DNA of 64,000 nucleotides, from NCBI RefSeq assembly GCF_901933205.1, contig NC_044573.1:34444993-34508992 (forward strand), written 5' to 3'. This document shows positions 12,501 through 25,815 of this stretch, in pieces. Both the position numbers and the translations under genes were made by a program. Origin of the DNA: Camarhynchus parvulus (Eukaryota > Chordata > Aves > Passeriformes > Thraupidae). Below the pieces are notes generated by a model. The model saw only the letters and a list, made by a program, of their open reading frames with translations, was not told where the DNA came from and ran no database searches. How positions within the stretch are numbered: the first letter of the stretch is position 1; each line of letters starts with the position of its first letter.

Positions 12501-15028
12501 TTGTGGTACAGGTCTTGCATGGGGTCTTGATGGGATTTTGTTTAGAGAGAGAAGAACTGGAAATCGACCATGAGGGAAAATATCTTGTGTAACTCATCAG
12601 CCTTGGGTTATGGTAGACCTTGTTTTGAAATATGTGAAACACTGTGTGATATCTGCCTATGAGATTGGGTGGCACTCTTGTAAAGAGGCTTGGCTTTAAA
12701 ACACTATTTTTTCCTCCTGCATAGGGTTATACTGAGGCTGTATGAGTGCAGTGAACTTTGTTTAGAAATTCCTGAAATGATAATGATGATCCTTTTAGAC
12801 TTCCTGAAACAAGATGCAGAGAAGACTGACAATGCTTGTTTGAATGTCCAGATTGTGACTGTGGTTTGAATGAATTTTCTACTGACTTCTGTGTGAAGAA
12901 ATTTAATTTTATCCTTGCAGTTCATTTTTTGTTTTATGGTAGATATAATTGCTAGCTGGGATTGCAAATGTTTTAATTCTCCAGTGTAGCTTGATGTGGG
13001 ATATTGTTTTTCTGCTGATTTACGAGAGTGTGTTTGGGGAGTGATGCATTACTCTGGTGTGTCCTGTGCCCCTTAGGGACCTCAGCGACCTTGGGCTGTT
13101 GGTTTCAGAGGGCTTCTGTGACTCTGCCTGGCCAAGAAGCTAAGCAGTAAGGTTCTCTAGAGATGTTACACTGTGTTAAGTGAATTAGATTTGGACTGTG
13201 CAGCCAGTGGTTCTTACCAGCTCCAGCATGATCCTTTTTAGCAGGTGGATTAAGTCTATCGGCTCTGCAGTCCCTGGCTTCCATCAGTGTTGAGCCTGTG
13301 GATTCATTGGCACTGGAAAAGGTAAGTCCCTTAAAAGGGAATTTTCTTTGGAATAAAACCACCCCATCAAACCCAGCATCACTTTCAGGTAGTTTTTGAA
13401 GAGGCAATTGTAAGAGTTAGTGCTGTGTATTTAGCCCTTTATTACTAATGCTACACATGCCAAATTACCATAACTTGGAGCATAGCTCTTGTGTTTCTCA
13501 GTGTAACTTTTTGAGTCTGACAAAGTTCTGCTGGATCCAAGGGGATCACAGAGCACTCAAGAGCTGTTCTGTGGCTCTTCCTTGTGTGGTCCTGTTTGGA
13601 CAGTCTATCACAAATGATAGACTGCAATTGCTGGCACTGAGCATCTGCAGAAGCTACTTGAAGAATGCGCTCACTCATCTCACTCTGCAGTAGTGGGGCT
13701 GCTGCTGATCCAAAGAACTATGCAAGAACAAATGTGCTGAGCAGGAGCCATGCCTTCCAAATGTTTCGAGGCACTCTTCTTGTGTGTGTGAAGGCGCTGA
13801 CCTCTTTTCCAGAAGATTATGGTAGAATTACCATCTTTCAAGTGCAATGAGTGGTTATTGCCTTCACTGTTCTGTTAAGACTTAGCAAAAGGAATGTTAA
13901 GTGTGCAGATGTTTGATCTGTGGAAAACATTAAGTATCTCTCAGGTACAGTCAGGTCATACAGCTTTCTCTCTCTTGTTTAGAAGTTCATCAATGGATTG
14001 TGGTTTTTAATGTCCAAAAATAATGATGTGATTGAGACTTCCACTGTCTGTGGGATAAGAGGATACCTAGATATTTACAATTCTTACTGTTCCACAGTGA
14101 ACATTGTGCAGCAGTGGAAGGAGCAATGACCATTGTCTGAGTCAACTCACCTGCCCCCACCACATGTCTTGACCGCATAGGAATTCAAATGCATTTCAGT
14201 TTTTGATTCTTAATCTAGAGAATTATAAATAGCAGTTAAACAGAGGGAAAAGCAGTAAGAAAACAGTAGTAGAACAAGAATTTAAAAACTGGGAAAGCAG
14301 GATAAATGTTAAAAACTTTCCTGACTTGCTTTTTAGACAATAATGAGAAATTATCAGTTTCTGATCCATTTGAAGCATCTGTGTAGAGGATACTGAAATT
14401 GTCTTGCCATATTTCCATCCTTTTTGCTTGGAAAACAGGTGCTGAATCATGAGCAAGCATTCACTGAAATATAGTACTGGTGCACTGTAGTTTTCACTAC
14501 TGAAGCTTCTGATGTAGCAAATAGGAGTTGTTGTAATCCATGTTACATTGTAAGTAGCTTGACCTGGAAACTTCCTCTTGTTAAATAAACAAACATGATG
14601 ATAATTGACTCTCTCCTACTTTTCTCACTCATTTTGCTCTTACAGTTTTCTAACTGTAGTCACTTTCCTTTTTAGATGCTAACATTTGTGTTGGCTTTTT
14701 CTCACCTAGTTTAGGGAGCTTTATATTCCTGCATTTCACTTAATTTACCTCTAGGATTAACATTTTAGGGAGAAGTTAATTGTTTCTGATAATAAAATCC
14801 TTTCTTTTCTAGTCAAGACATCTGCTTTGTTCTGTTCTGTATTCCTCAGAAACTATGAAATGTTCCCCCTTCAATATTATGCTAAAATTGCTCCTTGCTA
14901 ATTGCATGTGAAAGTACAGGATAAGGTTTTATCACTGTTTATAATACTTTCATTTCTATATTTTCGTGGTCAAGGGAAAAAAAATCTGAAGTTTGTTTTA
15001 GTAATGAAAGTTTTTAAAATTATATATA

Positions 15029-15090
15029 ACTAAAAGAAAAACCCCAAAACAAAAAATCCTGAAACATCCCAAAACAAAAAAAATCCCAAT
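15029..15090. repeat. A/C-rich low-complexity tract with internal duplication
   Basis: About 60 bp almost free of G and T on the plus strand. The block CCAAAACAAAAAA followed by TCC occurs twice with slight length variation (near 15043 and 15068), so the tract looks like a diverged tandem duplication of about 25 bp. Confidence 0.65.
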
Positions 15091-18000
15091 ATTTAGACAA
15101 GGTAGGACGAGTGACAACCACTGTCTTTTTCTTTCACTGTCTTCCCTATAAAGAGGAGATAAGAATCTAAACTGCCTTTATTTTCAGTCTTTTGCTCTTG
15201 CATGGTCATGTTTAGATTCTCTAGTATTGTGCAGCCTGCCTGTGTGCCAGTTAGACTTGAAAAAAAAAAAAGTCAACTTCTTTATTTTCCCAAAGTTCCT
15301 GGTTATATAAGAAGCAGGTTACTTTTCCTAGGTCAGCAGACATATAACAAATACCATGAAAGCCAAGTGCTTGGAGAGCTTCCTAACATTTAAGTGTGGT
15401 GGAAATTTCTTTAGTTGCAGTCTTTAGCTCAGACAAAACCTCATTCTCATGCTTTCACAGCATGCTTGTCCTTTTAGCATGAAGATGAGTAACATAAATG
15501 GCAGTACTCAATATTGACCCCTTGCTTGTTGTTTTTAATTCTTGTGTGAAGCATTTCTTCAATAAGATTTATTTTTGGATGTTGGAAATAACTTTATTCA
15601 TAATTGTGACAGACTGCAGAGTCCTTTAGCTTTTCTAGTCACTTTTGAAATGTAAAATATTTGATGTGAATATTAAATAAATCTCAATTTTTGTCTCTTT
15701 GGTAGTTCCCCTCTTCCTTTCTTCCCCACTTTGTGAACAAACCTTTACCAGCTGTAGTCTTCACCTTTAGTATTTCCATCACTGTTGGAATTCTTTTTAC
15801 TCTGATAAGTTTATACAAATACAATAATTTTTTGTAATTCCACATTCATAACATTCCTATTACAATGTACTCCCATTAGTTCTTAGTTCCCACTATTGAT
15901 GCTGTTTTATTTAATATTGGGAGTTTTCTAATTGTTTTCTGTTATAACACACCAATTATTTTATTTGCTGAAAAGAATCCTGTTTGCTTTATGTATTTGC
16001 ATATATAATGTGTATGATTTCATATTATCTGTTCTTATATTCTTGTCAACTGATATATTGCTGTCTGAATTCTCAAATATTAAAAGGTATCTTTTAAATA
16101 GTATCTAAAATCTCAGTTAAAAAAATAGAAGGACTGTCTGTCCCTGTAAGATTTGAAAAGCAACACCAAAATATTTTTGAAGTGGTATACTATTGTACTC
16201 AGCCTCATTCCTGTCTCTGCATTGCCTGCCTGTTGCCTTTTACTTTCAAAGCTGGTGGTACAGGTAAACACTTCAAAGATTGAGGAAGAGGATGCACTTG
16301 AGCTCCCCTCAAAGCACTTTAGAGAGGAAGTACAACTGACTCATCAATGAAATTGTCTATACAGCAAATGCTGGTAAGTGTACTAAATGAGCTGGAAAAA
16401 CATTGTCTATAGTCTTTTAATTTTAGCAGTCCGGTAATACGACTACTGTTTAGATGAAAATGTATGTTTGCTTTTCAAGTTGAATGATGCTAAGTTAATA
16501 ATTCTGTCTTTAATACATATTCTCTTATCTTGGATCTAGAGTTGTCCATTTCTTTCAGACAATACAAGTTACCTTCCCTAGCCTGTCTTGACTGGCTTTC
16601 TTCCTTAGGCTGTGTTCTCCTGTTCCTTTCACAGGAAGAGAATCCATGGAAGCATGTATGAAAATGCCTCAGATCTGCACTTGTCTTGCTGGTTATTTGC
16701 TAACTATGTTGAGTGTTAGTTACACTCAAACCATTTTGAATCCTTCTGTAATCAGATTTATTTTGTCTCTCTAAGATGTGGGGGGATACATGATCTGATA
16801 ATAGGTAGGTGAATGTTATCGGATTAAATTGTAACTGCTCTTGTCCACATGCTTAGCTTTCTGCAAATGCAAACTCAAATTTATAGACTTAGTTGGAATT
16901 TGCAGTTGGGACAGAGTGAGCACCCTGTCATTTCTTGTAACCAATTAGCTGATAAGTGCTATCATTATAAGATAAGGTAATATTGACATGGTTTATATAG
17001 CATAATTTGTGTTCTTGATATCACTGGAAGTGGAAATTTAAAATTTGACCATTATTATCCATCCTCAATTTCTATTCTCATTGTGTATGCTTTATGCACT
17101 ACTGCTGCTCTACATTAAACCTTTGGTTTGTAAGCCCAAGAGACCCCTTCAATAACAAAATAGATTTTTGTTACTTATTTTAGAGAAATTTTCATTGTGG
17201 CAATTTTCTGGGAAAATTAACACAGGCATTTTCAGATGCTTTGGATTTTGTTTGCTCTGAATTGATCCTCCCTACCCTTCTTACCCCTACCCTGCCAAAG
17301 TTCCAAATACACTTTTTAATGAGTTAATTCTGTCAACTCCAGACACCTTCAGATGCATAGTTTGGAGTAGCTTCAGCTGTTAGATGTTTATGTCATTGAC
17401 TGAAAAATTTTGTGGAAGTTATGCTTAGACCACTATTGATTTTATCCCAGTGAGACCTAGAACTTTTGTGCACTTTTATTTTTTTCTTTCCTTTTTTGGG
17501 GGGAGCTGCATGTAGCAGGCTTTCCATCAGTATAGGCTGGAATCCTTGTTTCCCTTTGTTTTCAAACATGGTCCTTAATGGCTTGAGAGACTGAATTTTA
17601 AGCAAATCTCTGCTTGCTTATCTTACAAATTTTGCTTGCATGAACAAAAGCAAAAATACTTTCTGAAATACTAGTTGCCCCCTCTGCTGCACAGCTGTTG
17701 AAAACACTAAATAGCATTTTGCTTTTCTGGTGCTGTCATTCCTGGTAAAGCTTGTCCATGTTAGAATTACTGATGTATTAATAGTGAACCTTGAGAAGCA
17801 AACAGGCTTTCTGTGGCAATCTTTTTATTAAATATTCATAGAAACATCTGTTAACCCCAGTAAGGACTGAAGTAAATGCCATGCTGTCTCAAGGTAGTAT
17901 TTTGGAGCTTAAGGCTCTAAGGGGCTTCCATCACTCCAAGTTAATTTTAGCTATAAGACAGAAAAATTCAAGGGACAGAAAACTTAAGGCCATCTATTTG

Positions 18001-18189
18001 AATACTGAGAGACAGATGCTGCTTCACAAAAGTTCACTTATGAACTGCTTTTGTCTTGAAATTCCCATCTTCAAGATGTCAAGTGATACCAGGCAAGTGT
18101 CCCTTTGCGTATGTGGGTTTTAACCTGCAAAGGGACTGAAAGCTCAAATGGAATAGAGTAAGAAGTGCAATGATGCCTGTTGATGGGAA

Positions 18190-18520
18190 CTTTGACTAAA
18201 GACAGACGGCGGTGCAACCAAAAATGGGATGATTCAGATATAAAAACAGTAGGGAGAAACTAAATAGATTATAAAGTTGACTACTTAAGGTCTGTGTGAG
18301 TATCAAAGAAGAAAGGCTGAGGTGTGGTGGTAGCTGGTGTGGTGCACAGGAAGGTCTAGGAATGGAAGTAATAAAAGAGTTAATAATGTAACTGAAGAAG
18401 ATAACTGAGTGTGTGTAAGTCATGTGCAGTTTTGAGAAGAGGAAAAGGGAGCAGGTGAAGAAGGCAGTAACTAAATAAAAACCTAGCTCTGTAGCTAGGT
18501 GAGGATAAGACAATCTTGAG
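18190..18520. other. Purine-rich stretch
   Basis: The plus strand is noticeably enriched in A and G for about 330 bp. Its complement gives the Ser/Leu/Phe-rich minus-strand open frame at 18196-18513, which I attribute to composition rather than to a gene. Confidence 0.5.
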
Positions 18521-19156
18521 AAGGCTGCAAGATGCTTGAGCTGCTTGAGAGCGGTTGAGAAGAGCGCCTGTCACTGCTAGTGGAAGAGTGTCACTCATAA
18601 GCAAAATTGTCTCACTGGATGATGAATCACTGACAGGGAAAAGTACAGAAGATACAACTGAGCAAAGGGAAGAGTATTCTCTGGGGCAGAAAGGTCAGCT
18701 GTGGATTTGGGATTTAAGGACTCTTTGCTTTTGATTTTGACAGAAACATGACATCTAACAGAAGTGATACTGCCATCCTAGAAAGTCATTGTAGTGTTAA
18801 ATACCTGTTGGAGGGCTTTTAGCGGCCTGGTGGTTTACAAATGTGTTCAGAGAGCATTTGATGAGATAGATACTGAATAGTGGCAAGGTACAGTCTGTCA
18901 GGGTAAAGAACTGCACTATTGCCCACTTAAAAGCTGTTTTTTCTAGGTCAGTGGATCTGTGTGAAGAAATGCTCCTTCTGTTATTGTAATTAATTTTTAT
19001 ATTGATGGGCAGTGTGTGAGTAGTGCTTAAAGCAATGTTAGAAGCATTGGTTAGGTGTTTGAAGGTGTTTTGAGCACTTCTTTGTAGAGTACGTACTGGG
19101 TCAAGATTTTTGATCGCATAGTGTGGGTTAAATCTTCAGTGCCCTGGAGTATGGGG

Positions 19157-19177
19157 TTTTTTTGTTTGTTTGTTTTT
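19157..19177. repeat. (TTTG)n-like run
   Basis: A T-run followed by three TTTG/GTTT units. It is a short simple repeat with no associated element. Confidence 0.75.
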
Positions 19178-19563
19178 AAACCAGCTGGTCTTCATGCTTA
19201 AAGAGACATATTTTATTAAGCTTTAAAGTTTTGGAGGTACTCAGCTTTTGACTTCAAACTGGGAATCTTTAGCTGCTCTTCAGTTATCCTAGCTAATTCC
19301 ATGTGCAAAGGTTCTTCATTTTCATAGGAGTTGTGTGCATGTGTGTGTTGGCATGGCAGGAAGGTTGGGTACATTTCTATGTTCCTTCTGATCTTACACA
19401 AGCTTAATGCTTATTTTGTTCCCCATTTAATATAACTCCTAACTTTCCTATGTTTTACCATTATTCTGATTGAGTGGTTTTTTTAAGCACTATCCGAAAA
19501 ATACAGAGGCCCAAATGTAAACATCCATCTCTCTTTTTCTGGAGAAATGAAACTATGATCTTT

Positions 19564-20322
19564 TCATAGAATTGGAGATTCACCAAATGGTTTGGGTTGG
19601 AAAGGACCTTAAAGATCATCCAATTCCAACCCCCTTCTCTGAGCAGGAACACCTTCCACCATCCAACCTGGCACTGAACACTTCCAGGGATGGTACATCC
19701 ACTGCTTCCCTGGGCAACCTGTTAAAAAGCCTCACCACTCTCACTGTAAAGAGTTTCTTATATCCAGTCTAAACCTACTCTCAATTTAAAGCAATTCCCT
19801 CTTGTCCTTTCACTACATTCCTTTCTAATTTGTCCCTCTCCATGTTTCCTGTAGACACCCTTCAAGTAGGCTGCACTTAGGTCACCCTAAAGCCTTCTCT
19901 TTTCCAGACTGAACAAACCAAATTCTCACAGTCTTTCCTTATAGTAGAGGTGTTCCTTCCCTTTTGTGTCCCTCCTCTGGACTCAATCCAATAGGTCCAA
20001 GTCCTTCCTGTGCTGGCACCCCAGAGCTGGATGCAGGGTTCCAGGCAGGGTCTCACCAGAGCAGAGGGGCAGAATCCCTCCCTCCCTGCTGCCCACGCTG
20101 CTTTGGATGCAGCCCAGGACACGTTTGGCTCTCTGGGCTGGGAGTGGCCATGGCTCAGTCATGTCCAGCCTCTCACCCACCAGCACCCCATTTCTGGGCA
20201 GGGCTGCTCTCCATCTGTCCATCCCCAGCCTGTGCTGACACCAGGGGTGCCCCAACCCAGGTGCAGCACCTTGCACTTGCTCTTGTTGAACCACATGAAG
20301 TTGCTATGGGCCTGCTTTTCCA
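19564..20322 (-). mobile_element. CR1 LINE, 5'-truncated 3' portion
   Basis: The plus strand carries the reverse complement of an avian CR1 3' region. It opens at CATAGAATTGG, a remnant of the octamer-type (ATTCTATG) CR1 tail, followed by AATGGTTTGGGTTGGAAAGG and ACCTTAAAGATCATCCA, and runs to GGTGCAGCACCTTGCACTTG and the GTTGAACCACATGAAGTTG segment at about 20285-20305. The right edge, where CR1 similarity fades into unrelated sequence, is approximate. CR1 is a non-LTR retrotransposon that moves by target-primed reverse transcription, so most copies are 5'-truncated, as here. No intact ORF survives. The GC-richer open frames at 19964-20335 on both strands are shadows of this repeat. A small insertion interrupts the usual tail sequence near 19571-19585. 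Confidence 0.92.
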
Positions 20323-22513
20323 GCTAACATTTTGAGCTATCCCTGTGAGTATCTCTCCAGGAATACTCCTTGACAGTCTGTAAAGAAGAGAGTCCTTCAA
20401 CTCTTTCCTTCAACTCCATGGTGTTAGGGTGTTGTTTGAGCCATGCTTACCTTGAGTGAAGTGAGCTTGACAGGTATCTCAGGTCAATAATTCTAACAGT
20501 TGTAACTTCATTGATGTGTTGTCTTTATTTCCTACACAGGATGTGTTCTGTGATTTAATTTATTTTATCAGATAATGACAGTTTTTCTCATTTACTATTG
20601 TTTCTCATTTCACTCCTCCTTCCTAGGTAGCTGTAGTTCCTGGATGCTTGCAACTGCATGTAATATGATGAACAGAGTTAAAAAATAAAAAGCTATTTTT
20701 TGAGGCTTTTGAGTTAGTGTTTTCTGTAAAAGATAATAAAATGTGACTGTCCTTGAAAACTTTATATCATTTGTGGAATAATCAGTGAGTTATTTTTGAT
20801 TCTCAGCTCCTAAAAGATGGAATTTCAAAAACTTTATGTAGAGAAACTTTCTTGTAAAGAAAGTTAACATCTAGGGAAGATGAACCTCAAATAGAAAGAT
20901 GATCTCATTCTTGTTTTCTCTCATCATCTTATGTATCATCACATCAACCTCTTGTCTGTAGTGAAGCTTTTTATACCTCTAAGTTCCACAAAGATTGAGT
21001 TTCAAATGTGATAATGCCAGTATGAGATGCCTGTCATTTTTACTTTAAAATAAAAGCCACCTTTTTTGATAAAACAGTTGTAATAGTTGTAAAAAGCATG
21101 TTAGAGGCATGAAATTTTATGACAGCTTTGTCATGTGTCCTCATTTTAGACAGGTAAATTGTCTTAAATTAGCTCACACAGTTCCTAAAAACAGTGTTTT
21201 GCACTAGTCAATACATTTTATATTCCTCCTCTTCAAAGAGAATTGATAATTTTTCCCCCTCTGTACAAAGATTGGATCAATTTTGTAGATACCTTCCTAA
21301 ATTCCAACAAAAGGAATGGGTAAGTATAACATGCTTGTCCAGGCCCTTTTTAGAAAGCTGTGTGCATACAACGCAATCAAAGAACTTACTGATACGCATG
21401 TACAGACAGAATAGTTTAATATAGGAGTGATGTATAGGGAATATATAGAAGATAATCTTTGTGTGATCATCCTCTGGAGATTGCATAAGTAGAGAAGCAT
21501 AAGTCCTTTCATATCCTTTGTCTTCAAAGGGCTACTGCTGCCAATGCAGCTGAATAATGCAGACAGTTGAAGTTTTGTTGCCTAATAGCACATGTTCTTG
21601 CCATAGCAAAACCAGTGTCTGTAATAGCAATAAGTTCTATTCCTGTGTAACTTGCTACACTCCATTAACTGTTCCCCTAGTGTTTCGATTGCACAGGTTT
21701 GGATGCATGCCTCAAGTGTGCATTATAGCAGTCTTTCTTTTCTCTCTGGTTTCTTCAGCAGAGTTTCCTATGTAAGAAATATGTGGCAGGGGAGAAAGAG
21801 ATATCAACAAGCCAATGCTTCTCTCTAGCCTCCTATTGCATCAAGCAGTTACTTTCCATTTCTCTTCTTCATTATGGGTTGGTGAGGAGGTTTTTCTGGA
21901 TTTTCACATGCAGTTTAGGTATCCATGATATGGAGGTGTGTCTGAGATAGCAGTGCACAGGCTGGTACTTCCCTGATGACCTTGATTGACAATTCTTTTG
22001 CTTCCTGGTAGGTGGGAGCCGTAACTCTTAGTATAAGGACTCTGTTGTAGGCTGGAGGAAGAGGAAGACTGCAATAAAGAGGATAACTGGTAAGTAACAA
22101 TTATCCCCCTCCCATAAAAGTCCTCTCAGTTTATGGCAATTGTTCTGGAAAACAAAGTTTGATGCTGGATGAAAAAGGCCCATTCCTGAGGCTTCCCAGA
22201 AAATGTTCTATATTACCTAGTGACAGATCGTAAATGCTCAGAATGTCAGAGTAGCTAAGAATAGTTGTTTCAAGCTTTGAGGGTGCACAGTCTCAATATG
22301 AAAGGCTTCAGAGTACCAGTTATTTCCACTGTATTTCTGGATTAAAAGTGCTCAAATATGAAGTTAGGAAGTGTATTAATTTTTGCTGCAGGTGAAGAGC
22401 ATGGTTTCCATGCAAAAGGAATATAGGCATTTTAAAGCTATGTCTGCTGTTTATCTGTACAGCATTTTAATGTTGTAGGCAAATGTATGTTCGTTAATTG
22501 AATTGCCTCTGAT

Positions 22514-22550
22514 ATGTGTTTGGAAATGATGTGTTTGGAATGATGTGTTT
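22514..22550. repeat. Short tandem direct repeat, three copies
   Basis: ATGTGTTTGGAA occurs at 22514-22525 and 22529-22540, and its first eight bases recur at 22543-22550. The periods are 15 and 14 bp. Confidence 0.85.
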
Positions 22551-25142
22551 CATTCTACTACTCTTAAAATCTTTAATATTTCTTGGTGATGGTAAAATAG
22601 GCTTGAGGATGGACTACTTGGTGTTTAGATATTGGTATCAGTAAATCCCAATAAAATAGCACATGTATTTGTAACCAGAAGAAGAGAAGGGTGAAAAAAT
22701 GACAGCTACCTGTCTTGTCCATCTGTACTGAGCAAAATGAGTGGTGCCAGTTAAAATCAGTATGTGTTGCCATTAGTGTAGCCTTGAAAAGCAGATGACA
22801 TCCCAGTGCATTGAAGAGGATTGTGTTGAAAATTGTTCTCAACTTCTTGATGCTGTGGGATGAAAATTACTAGTTTTATGTACAGCATCAACATTGCAGT
22901 TTTTTTGGTGTTGATTTTCAGTGAAAAGTGCATCAGCATGATTACTGTGCCAGAGCTGGCACTAAAAATTACTGGAGAGGTTTCAAGAACTGTCTTGATT
23001 GCCCTTGGCTACCTGATAAGTTTCATAAGGCATTGATAGCACATGGTAAAAAATTGGTCACATTAAAATGGGAAGGTTACAGTGCTTTACAGGTAAATTT
23101 TGCAGTGTTTTTGCAGGTGTAATCACAAAAACAAGTTGTGGAATGCTCATTCATTGAGTAATAGTTGCCATCCTTCTGAGTGGGCAATGAGTTTGGGGTA
23201 AATTTGTGTTTCCAGAACATAAGTCTCCAGAAGGCCTTGAGAAGAGTTGGTAGGGTAGTTATGCTGACAAAGACATTTGCTCAGCCAAGTAGTTTTTTTT
23301 ACATTATTTGCTGGAATCTACATGGTGATAAAAAACAAGCTATGGGCAAAGCAGGAGGACAGATGGGTTACAAATGAGTATCATATAAGTTTGCCTTAGG
23401 GTCTTGAGTATGCAAGGATAAATGGTTCCTTTCTACAGGATAGAATAAAGCATTGTTATGAATTAAAATTGCTGTTCCTTGCATCTTTCAGCAGTACTTT
23501 ACAAGAATGAGAAACATTGGAGGATGAGATATACTTGGTTTGTTACTGGGCTTTTTGTTAAATATGTAAATATAAACTAATCTTGTAGTCTTTGCAAATG
23601 TCAAACTTTTACTTGACCTTCAATTACGTGGCAGCATTGCCTTCAAAGAGTTTTACTTAAAAATCAGTTGATGATTCATAGTTTAATACTTCCCTAGGTT
23701 TTATTGTCATCAACTTTGCAAGAGTTATTTTTGGCAACATTACCATGCTGTCATAGATTTCCACCCTTCATGCCTTGAAAGCATATTAGTGCCTTAAAAC
23801 CATATTAATGTTTGATCTGACTTTCTTAACTTAAGCTCTATATGTATGTAGTCTGGTAGCTCAGCAAGTATAGGAAAACAGAATACATGAGGTTTTCTGT
23901 AAGTGTGGCAGGGTTCCTCCTAAGCCCTTTGAAATAGAGCTATTCTTTCTGCTTCAAGAGGGAAGCTGAGACACTGCTATGTATCTTCGTGAGCTGAATG
24001 AAAAATAGAGTTTTCTCATGTATTTAAGTGTCTGTAATAACCAAGGCAGTTGAGGCTAAAGGGCCAGGCTTACTGGGCTCTGAAGATAAGTGGAATTATC
24101 CCACAGTTGATTTTAGTAGACAGTTACATTCTAGTGGGGTTATTGGAGCTGAAAAGAAAATAGTGAATTAGTATTGAGAACTTACTGGCATTTTCTTGGA
24201 GCTATTAAAAGTCATACGTATTTAACTGGTATCCACTTTCAGATGTCTTGAAGGAGAAAGAACTACTTTGGCTACACATGCCAAATAAAGGCTGTGTTAA
24301 AGGCTGGCACATATGTCTTTGGCCCTTAGTTTGCTGAAAGTTACACAGTGACCCTTTCACGAGCAGATTGTCTCTTTCACTGATGCTACGGGAGAATACC
24401 CATTAGTGGTTCTAGCTGTAAGCAGCATTGATTTCTGCTTTGGTATATCTAGTTGGTACCCATGCCATCTTACTGCTTCTGATTGGGAGCAAAGGGCTTC
24501 ATAGTCAGCTGCAAGAAGAAGCAAACAGATTCAATGCAAGGCAGGTCTTTTTTTATTTTCTCACTTTTCTTAGAAAACATGAGAAGTCCACTTAATCACT
24601 TTCTTCCCTCTTCCTACTCTGAGTGTTTCAGAAAATTGTAGTGGTAATATTCTTGCAGGTTTCTGTGCAGCTTTTATTTCCCATTCCACCTTTTCCCTAA
24701 CAATTTGGAAAAGTGGCATTTCCCCACTCTGGCAACAGCTGATTTTCCTCCTCAAATGAATTATATGGATATAGTGAATAACTTCTACTTATGTGTGAGA
24801 TTTCCCATATGGAGATGATCAAAAGATATTAACTACAAAATAGTGTATGATGTGATGTGGAAGTGCCATAGTTATTGGTACTCCCTTGCGTGCACAGGGA
24901 ACCATTAGCAATCTGACTAATTATTGATGGCCTTTAGATTATTATAGCTAATGGCGGTTGTTATAAATTTTGCATGGACCTTAAAAAAAATCCTCTAAGG
25001 CCAGAAATTGTTTCATATGTATATCCTACTTAGAGTAGGGGAGAAAAGACAACTGATTAGTTAGGAAAAATTTGAAGTTTTGCAGAAAGCAGTAGGAAAT
25101 AGTTGAAGACAAATATGGAATGAGAAGTACTGCGAAGTGATT

Positions 25143-25190
25143 AAAAAAAAAAACACAAAGAAAAACCACCACAACAAAAACCAACCCTGA
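25143..25190. repeat. A/C-rich low-complexity tract
   Basis: A poly-A run grades into ACAAAG and ACCACCACAAC-type sequence with almost no G or T. It resembles the tracts at 15029 and 35118, and no adjacent element explains the poly-A as a retroposon tail. Confidence 0.6.
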
Positions 25191-25253
25191 AGTCTTAGGT
25201 GATGACACATGCAGCCAACTTCCTAATAAACAAGAAATGCCCACTGTAACCTA

Positions 25254-25815
25254 CTACATTAGGCTGAAATTATGTTTGTTCAAGAAAAATCTCACACATA
25301 ACAGAAGATTGTTTAGTGCTAAGAAATAAATGTAGCTGAAGTAACATTTTGAAAGTGTTATGTTTGCAGGCTGCTTTCCAGGCAGACAGATTTGGTTTGA
25401 CCACACTTCTGTGAAGCATGTTTTCCATATGTTGAACTGGAGTGCCACTTGCTGCAATTTGTGACTCTGTTGCGCCCACTCTCCCACTGGGCATCTCTCT
25501 GAAGAGTTGTGTGCTGCTTTCTTTGTAGCTCCAGTCAGGCACTTGGAGCCAGCTGTTAGAGCAGCATTGCCAGTAAGGGGTCACCTGCTGCCCTCAGGGC
25601 TGTAGCCACCCTGCTTTGAGGCTGGTAGTCTATTGTGTTATTCACTGGGTTGCTGCTCTTCTTTCCTTCATCTTCTTTTTTGCTGTCATTGTAGCCTTCA
25701 GAAGTCCCTGTGGTTTTTACCCCCACTACCAGTTTCAAATACAGCTTTGGTTTTCTTGATGCCATCCAAGTGTGTCTGAGCAATTGTCTCTGAGTAGCCC
25801 AAGTCCACATACACT
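25254..25815 (-). other. GC-richer block with broken open frames, unidentified
   Basis: This block is clearly richer in G and C than the DNA on either side. On the minus strand, three overlapping open frames in different phases (25810-25556, 25584-25270 and 25487-25254) together cover nearly the whole block, which could be read as a decayed coding region with frameshifts. I recognise no protein family in any frame, there is no 3' poly-A tail on the minus strand, and splice sites are not evident. Chance, an old unrecognised repeat, or a retro-pseudogene are all possible, so I do not call a pseudogene. Confidence 0.3.

Larger units (their letters stand above)
9592..19563. other. Non-coding AT-rich DNA, no gene identified
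   Basis: No supportable gene. Open frames stay near or below 110 codons and match nothing I recognise. A good splice-donor string occurs at 13322, but no convincing exon accompanies it. The segment holds an A/C-only tract at 15029-15090, a purine-rich stretch at about 18190-18520 and a TTTG run at 19157-19177. The AT-rich run around 11620-11650 is unremarkable. Confidence 0.7.

Noticed and set aside
13242..13321. Possible 80-bp exon ending in a perfect AAG/GTAAGT donor
   Set aside because: The acceptor is weak, only a short frame is open, and there is no family similarity. Good donor strings occur often by chance.
19964..20335. Several overlapping open frames of 75-123 codons on both strands
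   Set aside because: They lie within the minus-strand CR1 and do not follow its coding frame; they are shadows of a GC-richer repeat.
22922..23092. Exon-like segment with acceptor TTTTCAG and donor CAG/GTAAAT, 171 bp
   Set aside because: The long frame meets a TGA immediately after the acceptor, the other frames contain stops, and the translation matches nothing known.
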